A model generated the notes under the pieces. That model was not told the DNA's origin and ran no database searches. It saw only the letters and a program-made list of their open reading frames with translations. A DNA stretch of 64,000 bases from Lysobacteraceae bacterium PS02065 (GTDB lineage Bacteria > Pseudomonadota > Gammaproteobacteria > Xanthomonadales > Rhodanobacteraceae): positions 16,103 to 80,102 of the forward strand of contig JASCPI010000021.1 in the NCBI GenBank assembly GCA_029959555.1, in the 5' to 3' direction. Position numbers and translations under genes: made by a program. Each line of letters starts with the position of its first letter. Position 1 is the first letter of the stretch. Positions 8,545-18,015 of the stretch are shown here, piece after piece.

Positions 8545-10551
8545 ATGCGTACGACGCGTCTCGTGCTCGCCTTGCTGTCCGGCCTCGCCGCCTTCGGTGC
8601 CTCCGCGGCCGAACGGGTCGAGAAGAGCAAGGCTCTGCTGCTCGGCCAGCCGGCCGGCTTCTCGGAAGCACGCTACGCCGACGATGGCAGCCTCGTCGCG
8701 CGCTACGAGTACAACGACCGCGGCCGCGGGCCCAAGCTCGAGACCACGCTGCGCATCGGCGCCGATGGCATTCCGCTGTCGTCGCGCGCGACCGGCAACG
8801 ACTACTTCAAGGGTGCCGTCGAGGAGACGTTCTCGCGTGACGGCGCACGCTACGCCTGGAAGAACAACGCCGAGGACGAGACGCGCGAGCTCGCGACGCC
8901 GGCGTTCTACCTGCCGCTCAACATGCAGCCCGAGGAAGCCGTCGTGCTCGTGCGTGCGCTGCTCAAGGCGCCGGGCGGCAAGCTCGCACTGCTGCCGGCC
9001 GGCGAGGCACGCATCGAGAAGGTCGCCACCGAGAAGGTCAAGGGCAAGGGCACCGTCACGCTCTACATGCTCAGTGGGCTCGGCCTGCAGCCCGAATACG
9101 TCTGGCTCGATGCCGACCAGCGCTTCTTCGCGAGCTGGTCGAGCTGGATGTCCTTCATCCGCGAAGGCCACGAAGGCGCGCTCGCGCGTCTCGGCGAACG
9201 CCAGGACAAGGAGGAGAAGCGCCTCGCCCGCGAGCGCGCCGCATCCCTCACGCGCACGCTCGCCAAACCGCTGCTGATCCGCGACGTGCGCGTGTTCGAT
9301 CCGCCGTCGGGCGAGGTGGTGGACAAGCGTTCGGTGCTCATCGACAAGGGCCGCATCGTCTCGATCGACGCGGCCGACCGCGCGCCGCCGGCCGGTGCCG
9401 AGGTGCTCGAAGGCGGCGGGCGGTTCCTGATGCCGGGCCTGTGGGACATGCACACGCATTACTCGGCCGGCGCCGACGGTCCGCTCAACCTCGGTTCGGG
9501 CGTGACCACGATCCGCGATCTCGCCAACAACCTCGAGGCCCTCAAGGGCCGCATCGACGCGATCGAGGCCGGCGCCGACCTCGGGCCGCGCATCATCCGC
9601 GCCGGCGTGATCGACGGACGCGGGCCGTACGCAGGCCCGATCAAGACGCTCGCCGACAACGAGAAGGAAGCCGTCGACGCGGTCGCGATGTACGCGGCCA
9701 GCGGCCACGAGCAGATCAAGATCTACAGCTCGATCAAGCCCGAGCTCATGCCCGTGATCGCGCGCGCCGCGCACGAGAAGGGCTTGCGCGTGAGCGGCCA
9801 CGTGCCCGCGTTCATGACCGCGCGCCAGTTCGTCGAGGGCGGTGCCGACGAGATCCAGCACATCAACATGCTCGTGCTGAACTTCCTGTTCGACATCGTG
9901 CAGGACACGCGCAGCCCCGCGCGCTTCACCGCGGTCGCGCAGCACGCCGCGAAGCTCGATCTCGGCTCGGCACCCGTGCGCGAGTTCATCGGCCTGCTCA
10001 AGGCGCGCGACATCGTCGTCGATCCGACCGTCGGCACGTTCGAGGACATGTTCCTCGGCCGTCCGGGCGTGCCGGGTCCGGGCATGTCGGCGATCATCGA
10101 CCGCTTCCCGCCGACCGTCCAGCGCAGCATGCGCTCGGGCTCGGGCGGCCTGCCGATCGAGCCGGGTTCCGAGGCGCTGTACCGCGACTCCTATCAGCGC
10201 CTCGTCGACTACGTCGGCGTGCTCTACCGCAGCGGCGTGCGCATCGTGCCGGGTACCGACAACCTCGCCGGCATGACCTTGCCGCGCGAACTCGAGCTCT
10301 ACGTCGAGGCCGGCATCCCGCCGAAGGACGTGCTGCGCATCGCCACGCACGACAGCGCGAAGGTCATGAAGCGCGAAGCCGAGTACGGCCGCGTCGCACC
10401 GGGCTACGTGTCTGACCTGATCCTCGTCGACGGCGACCCGACCGTGGTCATGGCCGACATCCGCAAGGTCGCCACGACGATCTGCGGCGACCGCCTCTAC
10501 GACGCCGACGCGCTGTTCCGCAGCGTCGGCGTGCAGCCTGCGACGCGCTGA
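8545..10551 (+). CDS. Secreted amidohydrolase family protein
   Basis: 668 residues with signal peptide MRTTRLVLALLSGLAAFGASAA. Residues about 25-240 form an extra N-terminal domain of unknown role. From LIRDVRVFDPPSG onward it is a metal-dependent amidohydrolase: the metal motif DMHTHY follows GRFLMPGLW, later putative metal or catalytic positions are in GLRVSGHVPA, and the C-terminal part has VPGTDNLAGMTLPRELELYVEAG and the usual GRVAPGYVSDLILVDGDP. Relatives act as imidazolonepropionase-like enzymes or prolidases; the substrate cannot be assigned. GGGGAA precedes the ATG. It is divergent from the M3 peptidase gene. Confidence 0.85.
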   Translation: MRTTRLVLALLSGLAAFGASAAERVEKSKALLLGQPAGFSEARYADDGSLVARYEYNDRGRGPKLETTLRIGADGIPLSSRATGNDYFKGAVEETFSRDGARYAWKNNAEDETRELATPAFYLPLNMQPEEAVVLVRALLKAPGGKLALLPAGEARIEKVATEKVKGKGTVTLYMLSGLGLQPEYVWLDADQRFFASWSSWMSFIREGHEGALARLGERQDKEEKRLARERAASLTRTLAKPLLIRDVRVFDPPSGEVVDKRSVLIDKGRIVSIDAADRAPPAGAEVLEGGGRFLMPGLWDMHTHYSAGADGPLNLGSGVTTIRDLANNLEALKGRIDAIEAGADLGPRIIRAGVIDGRGPYAGPIKTLADNEKEAVDAVAMYAASGHEQIKIYSSIKPELMPVIARAAHEKGLRVSGHVPAFMTARQFVEGGADEIQHINMLVLNFLFDIVQDTRSPARFTAVAQHAAKLDLGSAPVREFIGLLKARDIVVDPTVGTFEDMFLGRPGVPGPGMSAIIDRFPPTVQRSMRSGSGGLPIEPGSEALYRDSYQRLVDYVGVLYRSGVRIVPGTDNLAGMTLPRELELYVEAGIPPKDVLRIATHDSAKVMKREAEYGRVAPGYVSDLILVDGDPTVVMADIRKVATTICGDRLYDADALFRSVGVQPATR

Positions 10552-10609
10552 TCCCGCTGCGCCGAGGCTCAGGAGGCCACCCGGTCCGAGAAACATCCGT
10601 ATGTGCGTT

Positions 10610-10628
10610 GCTCCGACAGCGGAGCTTT
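10610..10628 (+). terminator. Possible terminator after amidohydrolase gene
   Basis: A short hairpin GCTCCG-ACAG-CGGAGC is followed by TTT about 60 bp after the stop codon. The stem is only 6 bp and the T tract is short, so it is weak. Confidence 0.35.
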
Positions 10629-10639
10629 CGCATCGTGTT

Positions 10640-10960
10640 TCCCGATGCTCGGCGTCGCGCGACTTCACAGGCTCGACGCGTCCTCCGCAGTGGCGTTGCA
10701 CTCGCCGGGAGAGGGGTTGGGGAGAGGGTGCGGGATCGAGACCACGCTCGATCATCGCCTCGATCCCGGACCCTCATCCGGCCCTTCGGGCCACCCCGAA
10801 TCGGGGTACGGGGCAGGCTCTTCTCCCGGAGGGCGAAGGGAAGAGCGAGCGCAATGCCGCGTTGCCGCGAGGGCGGGTCGGCATCTCGGCTCTCGTGGTG
10901 GAGATCAGGCGCCTGAATGCTGTCCAGTCTCGGCGTTGGACTATCCCCGGAAAGCTGTGA
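10640..10960. repeat. Dispersed hairpin-rich intergenic element, copy 2 (inverted)
   Basis: This is the reverse-complement counterpart of the elements near 3.9 and 55.1 kb: GGGTTGGGGAGAGGGT, GGCCCTTCGGGCC, CCCCGAATCGGGGTACGGGG and CTCCCGGAGGG appear in the opposite order. The outer flank TATCCCCGGAAAGCTG corresponds to the CTGTCCGGGGAAAGTTC edge of copy 3. It fills most of the 500-bp gap between the amidohydrolase and CoA-transferase genes; no gene is seen there. Confidence 0.8.
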
Positions 10961-11056
10961 GAGTCATCCCGCCAACCGCTGTACCTTCGTACAGCGGCAG
11001 CCCGACCCGGTGAGCGGGTATCCTTGGCGGCCGGTTCCCCTGCACGAGAGCATCGC

Positions 11057-12412
11057 GTGAACAAGATCCAAGCCAGCGCCGCGGAGGCGCTCGACGGCCT
11101 GCTGTTCGACGGCATGACGATCGCCGCCGGCGGCTTCGGCCTGTGCGGCATTCCCGAGAACCTGATCGGCGCGCTGCTCGCGGCCGGCACGAAGGACCTC
11201 ACCATCGTCGGCAACAACGCCGGTGTCGACGATTTCGGCATGGGCCCGCTGCTCAAGACGCGCCAGGTCAAGAAGGTGATCGCGTCCTACGTCGGCGAGA
11301 ACAAGGAGTTCGAACGCCAGGTGCTGGCCGGCGAGCTCGAGCTGCAGCTCGTGCCGCAGGGCACGCTCGCCGAGCGCCTGCGCGCCGGCGGTGCGGGCAT
11401 CCCGGGCTTCTACACGCGCACCGCGTTCGGCACGCTGCTCGCCGACGGCCGCGAGACCAAGGTCTTCGACGGCAAGGAATACGTGCTCGAGGAAGGCATC
11501 AAGGCCGACGTCTCGATCGTCAAGGCGTGGAAGGGCGATGCGCTCGGCAACCTCGTGTTCCGCAAGACCGCGCGCAACTTCAACCCGATGATCGCGACCT
11601 GCGGCAAGGTCTGCGTCGCCGAGGTCGAGGAGATCGTCGAGGTCGGCTCGCTCGATCCCGACCAGATCCACGTGCCGGGCATCTACGTCGACCGCCTCAT
11701 CAAGGGCCCGTCGTACGAGAAGCGCATCGAGTTCCGCACCGTGCAGGGCGCCAACACCGGCAAGGAGAGCCCGGTGCGCACGGCGATGGCGCGTCGCGCC
11801 GCGAAGGAGCTGCAGGACGGCTTCTACGTGAACCTCGGCATCGGCATCCCGACCCTCGTCGCCAACTTCATCCCCGAAGGCATGGACGTCACGCTGCAGT
11901 CGGAGAACGGCCTGCTCGGCATCGGCCCGTTCCCCGAGGACGGCGACGTCGATCCCGACCTCATCAACGCCGGCAAGCAGACCATCACCGCGTTGCCGGG
12001 CAGCAGCTTCTTCTCGAGCGCCGACTCGTTCGCGATGATCCGTGGCGGCCACATCGACCTGTCGATCCTCGGCGGCCTCGAGGTGTCGGGCACCGGCGAC
12101 CTGGCCAACTGGATGGTGCCGGGCAAGATGGTCAAGGGTCCCGGTGGCGCGATGGACCTCGTCAGCGGCGTCAAGCGCGTGGTCGTGCTCATGGAGCACA
12201 CCGCGAAGGACGGCACGCCGAAGATCCGCAACACGTGCACGCTGCCGATCACGGGCAAGCAGGTGGTCGACCTCGTCATCACCGACCTCGCCGTGTTCGA
12301 GGTCGAACGCGGCAAGGGCCTGCGCCTCATCGAGCTGCAGGACGGCGTCACCGTGGACGAGGTGAAGGCCAAGACCGAGTGCGCGTTCGAGGTCGCCGAA
12401 GGTCTCGTCTGA
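11057..12412 (+). CDS. 3-oxoacid CoA-transferase, fused A and B subunits
   Basis: 451 residues. The N-terminal half is a complete subunit A ([30 protein letters not shown], with [14 protein letters not shown]). After a linker near [14 protein letters not shown] comes a complete subunit B ([20 protein letters not shown]) with the catalytic glutamate in [12 protein letters not shown]. Such enzymes move CoA between succinyl-CoA and acetoacetate, giving ketone-body use. Most bacteria encode the two subunits separately (scoA/scoB); here they are one polypeptide, as in eukaryotic SCOT. GTG was chosen as start because it aligns with the usual NKI start of subunit A. Confidence 0.88.
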   Translation: MNKIQASAAEALDGLLFDGMTIAAGGFGLCGIPENLIGALLAAGTKDLTIVGNNAGVDDFGMGPLLKTRQVKKVIASYVGENKEFERQVLAGELELQLVPQGTLAERLRAGGAGIPGFYTRTAFGTLLADGRETKVFDGKEYVLEEGIKADVSIVKAWKGDALGNLVFRKTARNFNPMIATCGKVCVAEVEEIVEVGSLDPDQIHVPGIYVDRLIKGPSYEKRIEFRTVQGANTGKESPVRTAMARRAAKELQDGFYVNLGIGIPTLVANFIPEGMDVTLQSENGLLGIGPFPEDGDVDPDLINAGKQTITALPGSSFFSSADSFAMIRGGHIDLSILGGLEVSGTGDLANWMVPGKMVKGPGGAMDLVSGVKRVVVLMEHTAKDGTPKIRNTCTLPITGKQVVDLVITDLAVFEVERGKGLRLIELQDGVTVDEVKAKTECAFEVAEGLV

Positions 12413-12427
12413 TACCTTTTTTCCAGC

Positions 12428-12450
12428 GCGGGCCGCGTCTTGCGGCCCGC
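12428..12450. terminator. Hairpin between CoA-transferase and ppc
   Basis: A 9-bp perfect stem GCGGGCCGC-gtctt-GCGGCCCGC lies just after the CoA-transferase stop codon. A CTTTTTT run precedes it and GCGCTTT follows. It is a likely terminator, though the T tract on the downstream side is short. Confidence 0.55.
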
Positions 12451-12492
12451 GTCGCGCTTTGATGGCGCAGCGCAACACGCTAGGCTTGGGCG

Positions 12493-15222
12493 ATGAACGA
12501 ACACGCCCGCCACGCCGCCGACAGCCTTCGCTCCATCGACCTTCCCGAGACCGACCAGCCGTTGCGCGACGACGTCAACCGCGTCGGTTCGCTGGTCGGC
12601 GACATCATCGCCGAGCAGGAAGGCCAGCCCTTCCTCGACGAGGTCGAACGCATCCGCATCGCCGCGATCCATCGTCGCGAGACCGGTGCGGCGACCGCCG
12701 AACTCGAGCGTGAACTGACCGGCGCCGACGTCGCGCATGCAAGTGCCCTCGTGCGTGCGTTCTCGACCTACTTCCAGGCCGTCAACGTCGCCGAGCGCGT
12801 GCACCGCATCCGCCGCCGCCGCGCCTACGAGATGTCCGGCGCCGCCGCGCAGCCCGGCAGCCTGCGCGGCGTGCTCGCGCGCCTGCGCGACGACGGCGTC
12901 TCCGCGCAGGATGTCGCCGCATGCCTGTCGCGCCTGCGCATCGAGCCCGTGTTCACCGCGCATCCCACCGAGGCCGTGCGCCGCGCGCTGCTCGAGAAGG
13001 AGCACGAGGTCGTGCGTGCACTGGTCGCCGACATCGACGGCAGCCGCACGCCGGTCGAGCGGCGTGCCGACCTCGAGCGCATGCGCCTCGCGCTGACCGC
13101 GGCCTGGCAGACCGCCGAGCTCGCGCTCGAGAAGCCGACCGTCGCCGACGAGCTCGAGCACGTCGGCTTCTACCTCACCGACGTGCTCTACCGCGTCGTG
13201 CCGGTGTTCTACGAAGTGTTCGCCGACGCGCTCGCCGAGTCGGGCAATGCGCCGGATCTTCCGGCCGTGCTCGGCTTCGGCACCTGGGTCGGCGGCGACA
13301 TGGACGGCAATCCGAACGTCGGTGCCGAGACGATCGCCGCGACGCTGGCGACGCAGCGTGCGCAGGTCGTCGCGCTGTACCGCCGCGAGGTGCTCGCGCT
13401 CGCGAGCCTGCTCAGTCAGACCGTCTCGCGCGTGTCGTGCTCGGCCGACGTGCTCGCGCGTCTGGATGTCTACCGCGCGCTGCTGCCGAAGGCCGCCGCA
13501 CGCTTGCGCTCGCGCCAGCAGGACATGCCGTATCGCCAGCTGCTGCAGCTCGTCGCCGAACGCCTCGGCGAGACCGAGCGCGGCCGTGAAGGTGGGTATC
13601 CCGACGCGGCGACGTTCCTCGCCGACATCCGCGTGGTCGCCGACAGCCTCGCCCAGCACCGCGGCCGCCACGCGGGCTGGTTCGCGGTGCGCCGCCTCGT
13701 GCGCCGCATCGAGACGTTCGGCTTCCACCTCGCCACGCTCGACCTGCGCCAGGAATCCTCTTCGCACGATGCCGCGCTCGCCGCGCTGCTCGGCGACGAG
13801 GACTGGGCGAATCGCGATGTCGCCACGCGCGTGAAGCGGCTCGGAGAACTGATCGGCAACCCGCGCGGCATCGACGCGAGCACCGACGACACCGCGCGCC
13901 GCACGCTCGCCGTGTTCCGCACCGTCGCCGAGCTGCGCCCGCGCTACGGCGCGCGCGCGTTCGGTCCCTACATCATCAGCATGAGCCGCAGCGCGGCCGA
14001 TGCGCTCGCCGTGCTCGCGCTCGCACGCATCGCGGGCTGCACCTGCGACGACGATACGGTGCCGCTCGACGTCGCGCCGCTGTTCGAGACCGTCGCCGAC
14101 CTCGACGCCGCCGAGAGCGTGGTGCGCGCGCTGTTCGCCGATCCGCTGTACCGCGCGCACCTCGCCACGCGCGGCGATCGCCAGATCGTCATGCTCGGCT
14201 ACTCCGACAGCGCGAAGGACGGCGGCCTCGTCGCCTCGCGCTGGGCGCTGCAGCAGACCCAGATCGCGCTCACGCGCCTCGCACGCGAGGCCGGCATCCG
14301 CATCGTGTTCTTCCACGGCCGCGGCGGTTCGGCGAGCCGCGGCGGCGGCAAGACCGAGCGCGCCGTGATCGCCTCGCCGCGTGGTTCGGTCGACGGCCAC
14401 CTGCGCCTGACCGAACAGGGCGAGGTGATCCACCGCAAGTACGGCATCCGCGCGCTCGCACTGCGCAACCTCGAGCAGATGACCGGCGCGGTGCTGCGCG
14501 CGACCCTGCGCCCGCGTCCGCCGGAGGCACGCGAGCAGGCCTGGCGCACGATGGCCACGCTGATCGCGGCCGAGGCCCGCCGCGCCTACCGCACGCTCGT
14601 GCACGAGACCCCGTCGTTTCCCGACTACTTCCGCGCGGCCACGCCGATCGACGTGATCGAGCGCCTGCGCATCGGCTCGCGTCCGTCGCGTCGCGGCGGC
14701 ACCGGCGGCATCGATCGCTTGCGCGCGATCCCATGGGTGTTCGCGTGGTCGCAGAACCGCTGCGGGCTGACCGGCTGGTACGGCGTCGGCAGCGGCCTCG
14801 CCCACGGCATCGCCACGTTCGGGCGCGCGCAGCTCGCCGAGATGACGCGCGACTGGCCGTTCTTCGCGCAGCTCGTCGACGACGTCGAGATGGTGCTCGC
14901 CAAGTGCGACATCGCGATCTTCGAACGCTATTCGCGGCTCGCCGGCGACCTGCACGCGCCGTTCTTCGCCGACATCTCGGCCGAGTTCGAACGCACGCGC
15001 CGCGCGATCCTCGAGCTCAAGCAGGAAGACGAGCTGCTCGCCCACGACCTGCGCCTGCGCCAGTCGATCCGCCTGCGTAATCCCTACGTCGACCCGATCA
15101 GCCTGCTGCAGGTGGACCTGCTCTCGCGCTGGCGCGAGGCCGATCGCGACGACGACGAGCTGCTGCACGGCCTCATCGCGACCGTCAACGGCATCTCGGC
15201 CGGGATCCAGAACACGGGCTGA
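12493..15222 (+). CDS. ppc: Phosphoenolpyruvate carboxylase
   Basis: 909 residues, the usual bacterial length. It makes oxaloacetate from PEP and bicarbonate to replenish the TCA cycle. Signature regions are visible: the catalytic-histidine region VFTAHPTEAVRRALLEKE, the GYSDSAKDGG motif, the second signature FFHGRGGSASRGGGK, and the C-terminus ending in QNTG that lines the allosteric site. The N-terminus (LRDDVNRVGSLVGDIIAEQEG) fits the family. It stands alone, after a hairpin, and is not obviously in an operon. Confidence 0.95.
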   Translation: MNEHARHAADSLRSIDLPETDQPLRDDVNRVGSLVGDIIAEQEGQPFLDEVERIRIAAIHRRETGAATAELERELTGADVAHASALVRAFSTYFQAVNVAERVHRIRRRRAYEMSGAAAQPGSLRGVLARLRDDGVSAQDVAACLSRLRIEPVFTAHPTEAVRRALLEKEHEVVRALVADIDGSRTPVERRADLERMRLALTAAWQTAELALEKPTVADELEHVGFYLTDVLYRVVPVFYEVFADALAESGNAPDLPAVLGFGTWVGGDMDGNPNVGAETIAATLATQRAQVVALYRREVLALASLLSQTVSRVSCSADVLARLDVYRALLPKAAARLRSRQQDMPYRQLLQLVAERLGETERGREGGYPDAATFLADIRVVADSLAQHRGRHAGWFAVRRLVRRIETFGFHLATLDLRQESSSHDAALAALLGDEDWANRDVATRVKRLGELIGNPRGIDASTDDTARRTLAVFRTVAELRPRYGARAFGPYIISMSRSAADALAVLALARIAGCTCDDDTVPLDVAPLFETVADLDAAESVVRALFADPLYRAHLATRGDRQIVMLGYSDSAKDGGLVASRWALQQTQIALTRLAREAGIRIVFFHGRGGSASRGGGKTERAVIASPRGSVDGHLRLTEQGEVIHRKYGIRALALRNLEQMTGAVLRATLRPRPPEAREQAWRTMATLIAAEARRAYRTLVHETPSFPDYFRAATPIDVIERLRIGSRPSRRGGTGGIDRLRAIPWVFAWSQNRCGLTGWYGVGSGLAHGIATFGRAQLAEMTRDWPFFAQLVDDVEMVLAKCDIAIFERYSRLAGDLHAPFFADISAEFERTRRAILELKQEDELLAHDLRLRQSIRLRNPYVDPISLLQVDLLSRWREADRDDDELLHGLIATVNGISAGIQNTG

Positions 15223-15585
15223 AATCGGCCGCTGTGCTCGGAATGCCGGAACGGTGGACGCGCACAGGATCCGCTCGCCGCCTCGTGCGGTCGTTGTCCC
15301 GTCGCGGAGGCCCCGCGGCGGCGTCGGTGGCGAGTCTTCTCGTGGTGTCCGACGGCGCCCCCCAGCCTGATCACGGCGCGCGGCGGAGGCCTTGCCGGTC
15401 AAGCTGAACGGTTGATGGCGGTGCCCGGAATGCGTAGTGTTCGCCAGCCCGCCCTGCGCGCGGCACCGGATGCTCGGGAAGGCGATCCGGGCGCCTTTCC
15501 CCCCTTACTGTTCGCGAAACACGCATTCCGGTGGTTCGATTCCGCGCACCTCGTTGTCCGATTTCATTGTCTTAAGGAACAAGTC

Positions 15586-16404
15586 ATGAAAAATGTTCGC
15601 CTGACGACCGCCGGCGTCGCTGCCGTGTTCGCCGTCGCTGTCCCGCACGCTTTCGCCCAGTCCGCCGAAACCGTTTCCGCTCCCGTCGTGTCGCAGCCGG
15701 GTCCGACCTCCGCGTTCGCCACGCCGGGCCAGGTGCCGTTCGGCACGATCCTGCTCGACGAAGGCACGTCGCGCCTGATCTCGTCCCCCACGGGTGGTCC
15801 GGGCGGTGCGCCGGCGAGCGTGCTGCAGGACTCTTCGCTCGGCATGACGATCTTCGGATTCGGTGCGGCTATCTCGGGGGGATTCCGTGTCGCCGAGGAC
15901 TTCACCGTGCCTGCGCAGGGCTGGTCGATCACGCGCGCGCGCTTCTACACGTACCAGACCGGCTCGACGACCACGAGCACGATCAATGACCTCCGCGTGC
16001 AGATCTTCAGCGACACACCCGGAGGGACCAGCGTATTCGGTGACGCGACCACGAACCGCCTGACATCGACGACGTTCTCGACGGTTTACCGTACGCAGGA
16101 AACGGCTCCCACGGGAAGCACGCGTCCGATCATGGAAGTCGTTGCGGAGTTCAGTCCGCCGATCAACCTCACCACCCCGGGCACGTACTGGATCGCGTGG
16201 AGCTACGGTGGAACGCTCGCCTCGGGCCCCTGGTCTCCGCCGCAGACAGTGGCGGGACAGGTCGTCACGGGCAATTGCCAGCAATTCAGTGGCACGGCAA
16301 TGACGTGGGCCCCTGCTCTCGACGGTACGAACGCACAGGGTTGCGCCTTCGTGCTCGAAGGTGCCACGCTGCCGGTCACGCTGCAGAGCTTCGGCATCGA
16401 CTGA
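15586..16404 (+). CDS. Secreted protein, duplicated copy A
   Basis: 272 residues; start ATG preceded by AAGGAAC. Signal peptide MKNVRLTTAGVAAVFAVAVPHAFAQ. The mature protein is Thr/Ser/Gly-rich with a beta-sandwich look (FRVAEDFTVPAQGWSITRAR, GTYWIAWSYGGTLASG) and ends in LPVTLQSFGID. Only the late NCQQF and QGCAF segments contain cysteines, one each, a likely disulfide. I do not recognise a named family; such choice-of-anchor-like extracellular proteins are common in Lysobacterales. A second copy 1.35 kb downstream differs at about 24 positions. Confidence 0.8.
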   Translation: MKNVRLTTAGVAAVFAVAVPHAFAQSAETVSAPVVSQPGPTSAFATPGQVPFGTILLDEGTSRLISSPTGGPGGAPASVLQDSSLGMTIFGFGAAISGGFRVAEDFTVPAQGWSITRARFYTYQTGSTTTSTINDLRVQIFSDTPGGTSVFGDATTNRLTSTTFSTVYRTQETAPTGSTRPIMEVVAEFSPPINLTTPGTYWIAWSYGGTLASGPWSPPQTVAGQVVTGNCQQFSGTAMTWAPALDGTNAQGCAFVLEGATLPVTLQSFGID

Positions 16405-16428
16405 TCGTCCGCTCCACGTGACATGAAG

Positions 16429-16460
16429 AAGCCGCCGGATGCGAACCCGGCGGCTTTTTT
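16429..16460 (+). terminator. Rho-independent terminator of copy A
   Basis: The stem AAGCCGCCGG / CCGGCGGCTT is followed by six T residues, 25 bp after the stop codon. The matching structure follows copy B. Confidence 0.9.
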
Positions 16461-16750
16461 GATGGCGAGTCGATCAACCCGGTGGCCCCGGTGGCGGATC
16501 GCTGGTGAGCTTCCCGGGGGCATCCTGGCGGGGGTTTCACGGCGTCGGCGGAATCGCCTGCCGTGGCCTTGTCCTGTGCGAGCTGCCGCATCCTCTCGTC
16601 GAGACCTTCGACGGCATCACGGCCGTCCTGCGGCAATGGCGGCGAGATCGGCCGCTGCCGGGACCACGCGGCGATGCGCACGACATGACCCGGTCGCTGC
16701 ACGGGACGTCGGTCCGACCGCGGCTGGGGTCGCATGCCAGGATGGAAGGG
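16461..16750. other. Spacer between duplicated genes
   Basis: 290 bp without a convincing gene. It contains a short GGCGGAATCGCCTGCCG palindrome of the dispersed type. The open frames on either strand have no recognisable domain. Confidence 0.5.
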
Positions 16751-16932
16751 TGAACGGTTGATGGCGATGCCGGGAATGCGTAGTGTTCGCGAGCCCGCCC
16801 CTGCGCGCGGCACCGGATGCTCGGGAAGGCGATCCGGGCGCCTTTCCACCCCTTACTGTTCGCGAAACACGCATTCCGGTGGTTCGATTCCGCGCATCTG
16901 TTGTCCGATTTCATTGTCTTAAGGAACAAGTC

Positions 16933-17751
16933 ATGAAAAATGTTCGCCTGACGACGGCCGTCGCCGCCGCCCTGTTCACCGTCGCTGTCCCACATGCTTT
17001 CGCGCAACGTGCCGAAACCGTCTCCGCGCCTGTCGTGTCGCAGCCGGGTCCGACCTCCTCGTTCGCCACGCCGGGCCAGGTACCGTTCGGCACCGTCCTT
17101 CTCGACGAAGGCACACCGCGATTGATCTCGTCTCCGACGGGCGGTCCGGGCGGTGCGCCGGCCAGCGTGCTGCAGGATACGTCGCTCGGCATGACGATCT
17201 TCGGATTCGGCGCGTCTGTCGCGTCGGGTTTCCGCGTCGCCGAGGACTTCACGGTGCCCGCGCAGGGCTGGTCGATCACGCGCGCGCGCTTCTACACGTA
17301 CCAGACCGGCTCGACGACCACGAGCACGATCAACGACCTTCGCGTGCAGGTCTTCAGCGGTACGCCCGGCGGTACGTCGGTGTTCGGCGACGCGACGACG
17401 AACCGTCTGACGTCGACCACGTTCTCGACGGTCTACCGCACGCAGGAAACCGCGCCCACGGCGTCGAACCGGCCGATCATGGAAGTCGTCGCGGAGTTCG
17501 ATCCGCCGATCAACATCACGACCCCGGGCACGTACTGGATCGCGTGGAGCTACGGCGGAACGCTCGCCTCCGGACCGTGGTCGCCCCCGCAGACGGTGGC
17601 CGGACAGGCCGTCACGGGCAACTGCCAGCAGTTCGACGGCGCGGCACTGACGTGGGGCCCCGCCCTCGACGGCACGAACGCCCAAGGTTGTGCCTTCGTG
17701 CTCGAAGGCGCCACGCTGCCGGTCACGCTGCAGAGCTTCGGCATCGACTGA
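16933..17751 (+). CDS. Secreted protein, duplicated copy B
   Basis: 272 residues, the same length as copy A. Signal peptide MKNVRLTTAVAAALFTVAVPHAFAQ. About 24 residues differ from copy A. The changes cluster in the signal peptide, in the GASVASGF loop (GAAISGGF in copy A) and near the C-terminal cysteine region; the rest is identical, including the LPVTLQSFGID end. Both reading frames are intact, so both are probably made. Function is not recognised. Confidence 0.8.
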   Translation: MKNVRLTTAVAAALFTVAVPHAFAQRAETVSAPVVSQPGPTSSFATPGQVPFGTVLLDEGTPRLISSPTGGPGGAPASVLQDTSLGMTIFGFGASVASGFRVAEDFTVPAQGWSITRARFYTYQTGSTTTSTINDLRVQVFSGTPGGTSVFGDATTNRLTSTTFSTVYRTQETAPTASNRPIMEVVAEFDPPINITTPGTYWIAWSYGGTLASGPWSPPQTVAGQAVTGNCQQFDGAALTWGPALDGTNAQGCAFVLEGATLPVTLQSFGID

Positions 17752-17772
17752 TCGTCCGCTCCACGTGACATG

Positions 17773-17807
17773 AAAAAGCCGCCGGGTGCGAACCCGGCGG
17801 CTTTTTT
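17773..17807 (+). terminator. Rho-independent terminator of copy B
   Basis: AAAAAGCCGCCGGG paired with CCCGGCGGCTTTTTT makes a strong stem with a T tract, 21 bp after the stop. The A-rich left arm could let it act in both directions. Confidence 0.92.
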
Positions 17808-17888
17808 CATGCACATCGAGGGTGGGTGGGGTCGGACGAGAGCATCGCGCGCGACATGCGTCGAGCCCGGCGTTGCGCCGTGTCCTGC

Positions 17889-17999
17889 AGGACGGAATCG
17901 CCTTCGACGATTCCATCCTGCGCGCGGGTCACGACGCTTGCGGCGCGAGGTGATACACGCTTCGGTAGGGCGGAACCCGCGAAGCGGATTCCGCCGTCA
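17889..17999. repeat. Dispersed palindromic repeats
   Basis: Two imperfect palindromes: GGACGGAATCGCCTTCGACG with GATTCCATCC, and GTAGGGCGGAACCCGCGAAG followed by GGATTCCGCC. The second is the same module as in the 865-1919 tandem repeat. They lie between copy B and the 3' end of the OPT transporter gene. Confidence 0.75.
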
Positions 18000-18015
18000 C
18001 CTTATCCGGGAACGA

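Larger units (their letters stand above)
15405..16460 (+). repeat. Tandem duplication, copy A
   Basis: A unit of about 1.06 kb beginning TGAACGGTTGATGG carries a 180-bp upstream region, the secreted-protein gene and its terminator. The same unit recurs from 16751. The 180 bp before each gene are nearly identical, which suggests both copies keep the same regulation. The 182 bp before this copy (15223-15404) hold no recognisable feature. Confidence 0.9.
16751..17807 (+). repeat. Tandem duplication, copy B
   Basis: Second copy of the unit starting at 15405, with the same order: upstream region, signal-peptide gene, GC-rich terminator. The offset is about 1346-1347 bp. Confidence 0.9.

Noticed and set aside
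11824..15402. Open frame of nearly 1200 codons on the minus strand opposite ppc
   Set aside because: Antisense shadow of a high-GC gene; its translation is Arg/Glu/Ala/His-rich with no domain, while the plus strand encodes an unmistakable PEP carboxylase.
16537..17916. Minus-strand open frame across secreted-protein copy B
   Set aside because: Antisense shadow; copy B has a signal peptide, ribosome-binding site and terminator on the plus strand.
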